The notes beneath the pieces were generated by a model. That model made no database searches. It was not told where the DNA came from and saw nothing but the letters and a program-made list of their open reading frames with translations. A stretch of DNA of 13,280 nucleotides from WS-11 sp964405235 (GTDB lineage: Bacteria; Eisenbacteria; RBG-16-71-46): the NCBI GenBank assembly GCA_964405235.1, contig CAYONG010000225.1:1-13280 (forward strand). The letters are read 5' to 3'. The first letter of the stretch is position 1, and the number at the start of each line of letters is the position of its first letter. Position numbers and translations under genes: made by a program. This document shows, in pieces, positions 8,544 through 13,280 of this stretch.

Positions 8544-10134
8544 GGCGCCCTGAGGCCGAGCCACACGCCGGGACGGCCGATTCTAGGACAGGCTCCCTGA
8601 ACTGCCCGACCGGGCCGCGTCCGCGACGGCTCGAGAAGCTGGCCCGCAAGGTCTCGAGCCCGACCCCACCGAGACCCGCAACCAGGAGCGCGGCGAAGGG
8701 CACGGCCCCGGTGTGCCCTGCACTCCACGCGAAGACACCGACCCCGGCGAACCAGGCCGCGAGCGCGAGCTCGGTCCGGCCGGCGAGCCGGTGCGCCGAC
8801 GGATAGTGACGAGCGGGGCGGGGCTGCCCGGACACGTCGCCTGTCTTCGGCGTGCGCTCCCAATCACCCACCGCTCCTCCCAGGCCTTCGAGGGCGGCGC
8901 GGGCGTTGTTGACCGACAGCCCGATCCCGAGGATGACGGCGCCCACCACGTCGTGCGCGATCCGCGCCGCTCCCCCGCCCGCGACCCGCCGCCCGACCCA
9001 GAGGAACAGGCAGACCGGGACCACCCCGAACGCCAGCACGCCGGCCTGGATCGCCCAGACGGCGGCAGGCGGCAAGGACGCGGGCCCGAGCAGCGCCGGC
9101 AGCAGCAGCAGCCCGAGCGTCAGCAGCAGCAGGTAGGTGAGGTTGCCGGTCAGGTGGATCAGGGCCTCGATCTTGATCCGCCGGGGCAGCGAGGACCGCC
9201 AGATCCGCGGCAGCAGCTTGCGCGCGGTCTGCATCGCACCCCGGGCCCAGCGCCGCTGCTGCGACCGGAGCGCCGCAACGTCGACCGGCAACTCGCCCGG
9301 GGCTTCGACCGCGCCCTCGAACACGAATCGCCACCCTCGCAGCTGGGCGCGATAGCTGAGGTCGAGGTCCTCGGTCACCGTATCGTCCGACCAGCCGCCG
9401 GCGTCCTCAATGCAGGTTCGGCGCCAGATGCCGGCGGTCCCGTTGAAGTTGAAGAACACGCCCGCGTGCATCCGCGCCGGGTGCTCGACCATGAAATGGG
9501 CGTCGAGCAGTGTGGCCTGCGCGGCCGTGAGGGCCGAGCGGGTACGGTTTAGGTGTCCCCAGCGAGCCTGCACCATGCCGACCGAGGGGTCGGCGAAGTG
9601 CGGCGCAATGCGGAGCAGGAAATCGGGGGTCGGCACGAAGTCGGCGTCGAACACGGCGACCAGTTCGCCGCGGGCTCGCGTCAGTCCGTCCGCCAGAGCG
9701 CCGGCCTTGAAACCCCTCCTACGCGTGCGTTGCAGGTGATGGATGTCCACGCCACGGTCGCGATGGCGCGCCACAGCGAGCGCGGCGCTCTCACGCGTCT
9801 CGTCGTCGGAGTCGTCGAGGACCTGGATCTCGAGCCGGTCGCGCGGGTAATCGAGGGCGGCAACGGCGTCGATCAGACGCGTGACCACCCGGCTCTCGTT
9901 GAAGACCGGGAGTTGGACGGTGACCACCGGCAGGGACCGATCGCCGAGGGGCCCGGGGCTCGCCGCGCCGCGTTTCCTCCGTCCCCGCCACCAGCGCCAC
10001 AGGAGCAGGTAGCGATGGGACGCGTAGAGGACGAGCAGGATCTGAGCCCCGGTGTAGCCGATGACCGCCGCGAGCTGCGCCCACGCAAGGAACGCCGCGA
10101 GGACGGGCGTCGGGACGATCGGGGCAGGGATCAC
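8506..10134 (-). CDS. GT2 processive glycosyltransferase, cellulose/mannan synthase-like
   Basis: This 542-residue membrane glycosyltransferase resembles bacterial cellulose synthase-like and CslA (beta-mannan/glucomannan synthase) proteins. An N-terminal membrane segment (about 10-45) precedes the GT-A domain: VTVQLPVFNE, VLDDSDDETR, the metal-binding FDADF (162-166), FNFNGTAGIWRR, the catalytic TED (254-256) and QQRRW (292-296, the QxxRW motif of processive synthases). About five further hydrophobic helices follow (LTYLLLLTLGLLLLPALL and later), with the family's ERTPK element near 430. It would polymerise a beta-linked glycan from a nucleotide sugar while exporting it; the sugar cannot be fixed from sequence. 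The start is GTG 10134-10132, 9 nt after a -10 element. The last ~35 residues after the final helix are Ser/Arg/Ala-rich and run into the convergent dehydrogenase gene. No accessory BcsB- or CslB-like partner is in view. Confidence 0.9.
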   Translation of the reverse strand: MIPAPIVPTPVLAAFLAWAQLAAVIGYTGAQILLVLYASHRYLLLWRWWRGRRKRGAASPGPLGDRSLPVVTVQLPVFNESRVVTRLIDAVAALDYPRDRLEIQVLDDSDDETRESAALAVARHRDRGVDIHHLQRTRRRGFKAGALADGLTRARGELVAVFDADFVPTPDFLLRIAPHFADPSVGMVQARWGHLNRTRSALTAAQATLLDAHFMVEHPARMHAGVFFNFNGTAGIWRRTCIEDAGGWSDDTVTEDLDLSYRAQLRGWRFVFEGAVEAPGELPVDVAALRSQQRRWARGAMQTARKLLPRIWRSSLPRRIKIEALIHLTGNLTYLLLLTLGLLLLPALLGPASLPPAAVWAIQAGVLAFGVVPVCLFLWVGRRVAGGGAARIAHDVVGAVILGIGLSVNNARAALEGLGGAVGDWERTPKTGDVSGQPRPARHYPSAHRLAGRTELALAAWFAGVGVFAWSAGHTGAVPFAALLVAGLGGVGLETLRASFSSRRGRGPVGQFREPVLESAVPACGSASGRPTAERSSATACP

Positions 10135-10143
10135 GGCGGGGGC

Positions 10144-10172
10144 ACCTTAGGGTCCGGGTCCGGTAGGGTCAA
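10144..10172 (-). promoter_or_regulatory. Predicted glycosyltransferase promoter, leaderless geometry
   Basis: Read on the minus strand: -35 TTGACC (10172-10167), a 17-nt spacer (10166-10150), -10 TAAGGT (10149-10144), then 9 nt to the GTG start at 10134. No Shine-Dalgarno precedes the GTG. The -35, spacer and -10-to-start distance are identical to those of the dehydrogenase promoter at 7171-7199, and the -10 differs by one base (TAAGGT versus TACGGT). It lies between the dnaK-side hairpin and the gene, so it can fire independently of dnaK. Confidence 0.62.
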
Positions 10173-10185
10173 CCGGGACGAGGCA

Positions 10186-10207
10186 CGGCGGGGTTACGGC
10201 CCCGCCG
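10186..10207 (-). terminator. Hairpin downstream of dnaK (terminator-like, no U-tract)
   Basis: CGGCGGGG (10186-10193) and CCCCGCCG (10200-10207) are perfectly complementary 8-base arms with a 6-nt loop. In the dnaK direction the hairpin begins 50 nt after the stop codon. There is no run of U after the stem, so if it terminates it may need Rho, or it may protect the 3' end. It sits just upstream of the glycosyltransferase -35 element and could insulate that gene from dnaK read-through. Confidence 0.4.
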
Positions 10208-10214
10208 CCCAGGT

Positions 10215-10256
10215 GTGACCGCCTGCGCGTGACCGTCTTCGCATGACCGGCTGTGG
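10215..10256. repeat. Three tandem imperfect 14-bp repeats next to the dnaK stop
   Basis: Units GTGACCGCCTGCGC (10215-10228), GTGACCGTCTTCGC (10229-10242) and ATGACCGGCTGTGG (10243-10256) follow each other without gaps. The core TGACCG is invariant at a strict 14-bp period. The block lies 1 bp from the dnaK stop and 7 bp from the hairpin at 10186-10207. Function is unknown: possibly slippage-generated sequence, or repeated half-sites. Confidence 0.5.
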
Positions 10257-10257
10257 C

Positions 10258-12183
10258 CTACTCGACGACCTCGTAGTCCGCGTCCACCGCGCCGCTCTTG
10301 CCTGGCTCCTTCTTCGCCCCGGGCGCGTCGCCGCGGGACTCGGCGTCCGCCTGCTTCGCCCCCTCGGCGCCCGCGGTGCCCGGGCCCGCGGCCTGATAGA
10401 GAGCCGCCGCCGCCGTGTGCCAAGCCTGCTCGAGGGCGTCGGACGCCGTCGTGATGGCGGCCGTATCCTCCCCCTTCAGGGCCTCGCGGACCCGCAGGAG
10501 CTCGCCCTCGACCCGCGACTTGACCGCGGGATCGAGCTTGTCGCCGTGCTCCTTGAGGTTTTTCTCGACTTCGTAGACCAGCGCATCCGCCCGGTTGCGG
10601 GCTTCGATCGCACCCTTGCGCTCGCGATCGTCCGCCGCGTGGATCTCGGCGTCCTTGACCAGCCGCTGGATCTCGGACTCGTCCAGGCCGCTCGACGCCT
10701 CGATGCGAATGCTCTGCTCCTTGGCGGTCGCGCGGTCCTTGGCGGACACGTGCAGGATCCCGTTGGCGTCGATGTCGAACGCCACCTCGACCTGCGGCAC
10801 GCCCCGCGGGGCCGACGGGATGCCGTCGAGGTGGAAGCGGCCGATGCTCTTGTTGGCGCTCGCCATCGGACGCTCGCCCTGAAGCACGTGCACTTCGACC
10901 GTGGTCTGGCTGTCGGAGGCGGTCGAGAAGACTTGTGATTTCCGGGTCGGGATCGTGGTGTTCCGCTCGATGAGCGCGGTCATCACCCCGCCAAGCGTCT
11001 CGATGCCGAGCGAGAGCGGCGTGACGTCGAGCAGTACCACCTCTTTCATGTCTCCCTTGAGCACGGCGCCCTGGATGGCCGCGCCGATCGCGACGACCTC
11101 GTCGGGATTGACGCCGCGGTGCGGATCCTTGCCGAAGATCTCCTTGACCAGCTCCTGCACCTTCGGCATCCGGGTGGCGCCCCCCACCAGGACGGTCTCG
11201 TCGATCTGGGAGGCCGAGAATCCCGCGTCCTTGAGCGCCTGGAGCACCGGGCCACGGCAGCGCTCGATCAATGCCGCGCACAGATGCTCGAGCTTCGCGC
11301 GCGTCATCCGCACCACGAGATGCTTGGCCACGTTGTCGACCGCGGTGATGAACGGCAGGTTCACCTCGGTCTCCATCACCGTGGACAGCTCGCACTTCGC
11401 CTTCTCGCCCGCCTCCTTGAGCCGCTGCAGGGCCATCGGATCCTTGCGCAGGTCGACCCCCTCCTGCTTGCGGAACTCCTCCGCGAGGTGGTCGATCACG
11501 CACTGGTCGAAGTCGTCGCCGCCAAGATGGGTGTCGCCGTTGGTCGAGCGCACCTGGAAGACGCCGTCGCCGATCTCGAGGATCGAGATGTCGAAGGTGC
11601 CGCCGCCCAGGTCGAAGACCGCGATCTTCTCGTCCTTCTTCCGGTCGAGCCCGTAGGCCAGCGAGGCGGCGGTGGGCTCGTTGATGATGCGCTTCACATC
11701 GAGGCCTGCGACCCGGCACGCGTCCTTGGTGGCCTGGCGCTGGCTGTCGTTGAAGTAGGCCGGCACCGTGACGACCGCCTCGGTCACCTTTTCCCCCAGG
11801 TACTCCTCGGCGGTCTGCCGCATCTTCGTTAGAATTATGGCCGAGATCTCGGGCGGCGAGAACTCTTCCCCGCCGGCGCGCACGCGGACGTCATCGTTGG
11901 GCCCGCGCACGATCTCATAGGGGACCAGCTTGATCTCGGCCTGGACCTCGTCGAACTTGCGGCCCATGAAGCGCTTGATGGAGTAGATCGTGCTCCTGGG
12001 ATTGGTCACCGCTTGCCGGCGCGCGACCACACCCACCAGGCGCTCCCCCGTCTTCGAGATCCCGACGACGGACGGGGTGGTGCGGAACCCCTCCGCGTTG
12101 GCGATCACCTTGGGCTCTCCGCCCTCCATGACCGCCACGCACGAATTGGTGGTCCCGAGATCGATACCGATCACCTTGCCCAT
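10258..12183 (-). CDS. dnaK: Chaperone protein DnaK (Hsp70)
   Basis: This 641-residue protein is a full-length cytoplasmic Hsp70: an ATP-driven foldase that works with DnaJ and GrpE. The nucleotide-binding domain begins GKVIGIDLGTTNSCVAVMEG (residues 2-21), carries AVFDLGGGTFD near residue 190 and VGGATRMPKVQELV near 340. The conserved hydrophobic linker and start of the substrate-binding domain follow (VVLLDVTPLSLGIET, about 380-394), then the helical lid. The C-terminus is an Ala/Gly/Lys-rich flexible tail ending VDADYEVVE, the usual bacterial EEVD-like end that engages DnaJ. The start ATG has a clear AGGAG 5 nt upstream. hsp20 lies 86 bp upstream on the same strand, so the two are probably one heat-shock transcription unit. 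I see no CIRCE element, and grpE, dnaJ and hrcA are not in the window. Confidence 0.98.
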   Translation of the reverse strand: MGKVIGIDLGTTNSCVAVMEGGEPKVIANAEGFRTTPSVVGISKTGERLVGVVARRQAVTNPRSTIYSIKRFMGRKFDEVQAEIKLVPYEIVRGPNDDVRVRAGGEEFSPPEISAIILTKMRQTAEEYLGEKVTEAVVTVPAYFNDSQRQATKDACRVAGLDVKRIINEPTAASLAYGLDRKKDEKIAVFDLGGGTFDISILEIGDGVFQVRSTNGDTHLGGDDFDQCVIDHLAEEFRKQEGVDLRKDPMALQRLKEAGEKAKCELSTVMETEVNLPFITAVDNVAKHLVVRMTRAKLEHLCAALIERCRGPVLQALKDAGFSASQIDETVLVGGATRMPKVQELVKEIFGKDPHRGVNPDEVVAIGAAIQGAVLKGDMKEVVLLDVTPLSLGIETLGGVMTALIERNTTIPTRKSQVFSTASDSQTTVEVHVLQGERPMASANKSIGRFHLDGIPSAPRGVPQVEVAFDIDANGILHVSAKDRATAKEQSIRIEASSGLDESEIQRLVKDAEIHAADDRERKGAIEARNRADALVYEVEKNLKEHGDKLDPAVKSRVEGELLRVREALKGEDTAAITTASDALEQAWHTAAAALYQAAGPGTAGAEGAKQADAESRGDAPGAKKEPGKSGAVDADYEVVE

Positions 12184-12188
12184 GGCTT

Positions 12189-12193
12189 CTCCT
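12189..12193 (-). promoter_or_regulatory. Shine-Dalgarno of dnaK
   Basis: AGGAG on the minus strand, followed by 5 nt (AAGCC) and the ATG at 12183. It confirms the start and contrasts with the leaderless-style genes elsewhere in the window. Confidence 0.8.
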
Positions 12194-12269
12194 GCTCAGA
12201 GGTGTGCGCGAGCCACGCTTCCTCGGCGTCCGCCTTGGGTCGCGTGGCCGTCATACATCGCGAATCGGA

Positions 12270-12728
12270 CTAACCGACCTGGACCTCGATCTCACGCATC
12301 CGGGCCTCCTCGGCCTTGGGGACGTGGACCTCGAGGACTCCATCTCGATACTGTGCCCTGACCTGGTCGTTGCGGACCGCGGTGCCGAGCGAGAACGAGC
12401 GCTCGAACGTGCCGTGGACCCGCTCCAGCCGATGATGGCTGCTGTCCCGGGTCGCGCTCTGCTGTCGGCGCTCGCCGCGGATCGTGAGGGTGTCGCCCAT
12501 CACGCTGACTTTGACGTCCTTCTGCGCAACGCCCGGCACGTCGGCCTTGACCACGAACTCCTCCGGCGTCTCTTCGATGTCCACCGAGGGGGTGAAGCCC
12601 GTGTTCAGGTCGCCGCGCGAGCGGCCACGAAGGAAGGCGCCATCGAACAGCCGGTCGATTCCATCCTGACTAACGCCCAGGTCGCCCATCGAAGCCAATG
12701 TCGCGGGACTCCAGCGGATCATCCTCAT
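12270..12728 (-). CDS. Hsp20/alpha-crystallin family small heat-shock protein
   Basis: This 152-residue protein is an ATP-independent holdase that would keep unfolding proteins soluble for DnaK, encoded just downstream. A short variable N-terminal region (1-44) precedes the alpha-crystallin domain at about 45-138: FTPSVDIEETPEEFVVKADVPGV, then GDTLTIRGERR, GTFERSFSLG and the signature YRDGVLEVHVPK. The C-terminal extension holds REIEVQV, where IEV can serve as the I-x-I/V oligomerisation motif. The frame opens 14 codons further upstream, but ATG 12728 is chosen because AGGAGG lies 7 nt before it and the upstream extension is Arg-rich and unlike the family. A second in-frame ATG two codons later is less well spaced. 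Co-transcription with dnaK is likely (86-bp gap, no terminator seen). Confidence 0.95.
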   Translation of the reverse strand: MRMIRWSPATLASMGDLGVSQDGIDRLFDGAFLRGRSRGDLNTGFTPSVDIEETPEEFVVKADVPGVAQKDVKVSVMGDTLTIRGERRQQSATRDSSHHRLERVHGTFERSFSLGTAVRNDQVRAQYRDGVLEVHVPKAEEARMREIEVQVG

Positions 12729-12735
12729 TCTGTTT

Positions 12736-12741
12736 CCTCCT
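12736..12741 (-). promoter_or_regulatory. Strong Shine-Dalgarno of hsp20, fixes its start
   Basis: AGGAGG on the minus strand with a 7-nt spacer to ATG 12728. It is the best ribosome-binding site in the window and excludes the longer upstream reading of the protein. Confidence 0.85.
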
Positions 12742-12973
12742 GCCCTGTCGTGTCGGCGCCGCCCTCGCAACCGGGACGGCCTCCGGGCGGGCGGATACGC
12801 TATGCCGTTCGCTCAACGCATGGGCCGTGCCCGGACCCGGGCAGGCGGGCCAAGCCGATGGGGCCCGGACGCTTGCGCCTCGACGCTGGTCCACGCGCTC
12901 ACTCGGGGACGGCGTCGGCGTCTCAGGCTGGAACGTCACGCGTTCGCCCCTGAAACAGCCACGGTTCCGGATG
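12742..12973. other. Non-coding upstream region of hsp20
   Basis: The gene-free gap between nuoI and hsp20 (12729-13030) totals 302 bp. Apart from the hsp20 Shine-Dalgarno and the nuoI terminator I see no coding evidence; the open frames here are Arg/Pro/Gly-rich shadows. On the minus strand a weak sigma-32-like pair can be drawn: TCGAGG (12883-12878), 14 nt, CCCCAT (12863-12858). Another weak pair is TTGAGC (12816-12811), 13 nt, TATCCG (12797-12792). Neither is convincing. A 16-bp inverted repeat lies at 12828-12843. No CIRCE (TTAGCACTC-N9-GAGTGCTAA) is present. Confidence 0.5.
12828..12843. promoter_or_regulatory. Inverted repeat upstream of hsp20 (candidate operator or RNA hairpin)
   Basis: TGCCCGG and CCGGGCA are perfect 7-base complements separated by AC. 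The site lies about 100 bp before the hsp20 start and just downstream of the weak CCCCAT element, where a repressor could act. The 2-nt spacer is too tight for a stable RNA hairpin without opening the inner pair, so a DNA operator is the more likely reading if it is functional. Confidence 0.35.
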
Positions 12974-13002
12974 AAACGAAATGGCAGGCCACCGGGCCCG
13001 CC
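12974..13002 (-). terminator. Rho-independent terminator of the nuo transcript
   Basis: In minus-strand RNA, GGCGGGCC (13002-12995), a 4-nt loop CGGU and GGCCUGCC (12990-12983) form an 8-bp stem with one G-U wobble. It is followed directly by the U-rich AUUUCGUUU (12982-12974). The stem starts 28 nt after the nuoI stop codon. This is the only hairpin in the window with a convincing U-tract, and it separates nuoI from hsp20. Confidence 0.65.
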
Positions 13003-13030
13003 ACGGGACATGCCTTCGGGGGATGCTGGA

Positions 13031-13280
13031 TCACCGCTCGGGCAGGTAGCCCGCCTTATCCCCGGGCACCATCAGCTCGTCCTTGGTATAGATGAACGCG
13101 TCCCGCTCGTAGTCCGCCAGCTCGTACTTCTTCTCCAGGAAGATCGCGTCCTCCGGACACGCCTCCTCGCACATGCCGCAGAAGATGCAGCGCAGCATAT
13201 TGATCTCGTAGCGCCGGGCGTAGCGCTCGCCGTGCGACTTCGGGTCGTTCGGGTCGTTCTCGGCCGCCTCGACGAAGATG
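13031..13280 (-). CDS. nuoI: NADH-quinone oxidoreductase subunit I (NuoI), C-terminal fragment
   Basis: The gene is cut by the window edge; 82 codons plus TGA (13033-13031) are visible. The residues include NDPKSHGERYARRYEIN, typical of NuoI between its two ferredoxin-like motifs, and the second 4Fe-4S ligand set CIFCGMCEEACP. The conserved EDAIFL follows, then a C-terminal tail with YTKDELMVPG. NuoI is the peripheral-arm subunit of respiratory complex I whose two tetranuclear clusters pass electrons toward cluster N2. The first cysteine motif lies beyond the window. A terminator 28 nt past the stop shows this is the end of the transcript, so the rest of the nuo operon, if clustered, lies to the right or nuoI is its last gene. 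Assignment is very secure. Confidence 0.95.
   Translation of the reverse strand, partial: IFVEAAENDPNDPKSHGERYARRYEINMLRCIFCGMCEEACPEDAIFLEKKYELADYERDAFIYTKDELMVPGDKAGYLPER

Noticed and set aside
8583..8867. Alternative minus-strand 94-codon frame at the glycosyltransferase 3' end, as a sign of frameshift
   Set aside because: Its Ser/Arg/Pro-rich sequence is a shadow, while the main frame keeps hydrophobic helices through this stretch.
10169..11719. Alternative minus-strand frame inside dnaK
   Set aside because: Highly Arg/Gly-rich shadow of the dnaK frame; dnaK is full length and intact.

Overview
The window reads as an ordinary, gene-dense chromosomal segment from a high-GC, free-living bacterium. 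I see no phage, transposon, CRISPR, tRNA or rRNA. GC content, codon use (third positions almost always G or C), a NuoI tail ending in KSHGERYARRYEIN, a WbpA-type dehydrogenase and leaderless-style promoters would suit Gemmatimonadota or a similar deep-branching phylum, but this placement is an inference that needs a marker-gene tree. No composition break suggests recent transfer.

Layout, left to right. (1) 1-1471, plus strand: the C-terminus of a TldD/PmbA-family peptidase, then a CaCA-type (sodium/calcium exchanger-like) membrane protein 7 bp downstream. (2) 1519-3990: murJ (minus) and uppP (plus), transcribed divergently from a 78-bp gap. They form a lipid II cycle pair: MurJ exports lipid II and UppP recycles the released undecaprenyl pyrophosphate. 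The gap holds a perfect 16-bp palindrome abutting a uppP promoter. (3) 7076 down to 3998, minus strand: a tightly overlapping operon of a fumarylacetoacetate hydrolase-family enzyme, a YtcJ-like amidohydrolase and an ECF sigma factor. Both junctions are 4-bp stop/start overlaps (GTGA, ATGA). (4) 7209-10134: a nucleotide-sugar dehydrogenase (plus) and a cellulose/mannan synthase-like GT2 glycosyltransferase (minus). They run tail to tail with a 38-bp overlap, and both look like surface polysaccharide genes. (5) 12728 down to 10258, minus strand: an Hsp20 small heat-shock protein followed by dnaK, a holdase/foldase pair without grpE or dnaJ in view. (6) 13031-13280, minus strand: the C-terminus of NuoI (respiratory complex I), followed by a good intrinsic terminator.

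The most notable unannotated signal is regulatory. Three genes (uppP, the dehydrogenase, the glycosyltransferase) each have a -35 element, an exactly 17-nt spacer and a TAnnnT -10 element ending only 8-9 nt before the start codon, with no Shine-Dalgarno sequence. This predicts leaderless mRNAs. The dehydrogenase and glycosyltransferase promoters are nearly identical (TTGACC-N17-TAMGGT-N9-start), which hints at co-expression. In contrast, hsp20 and dnaK have strong Shine-Dalgarno sequences. I did not find a clearly novel multi-gene system; the other findings are a catabolic operon ending in an orphan sigma factor, candidate operators and short repeats.
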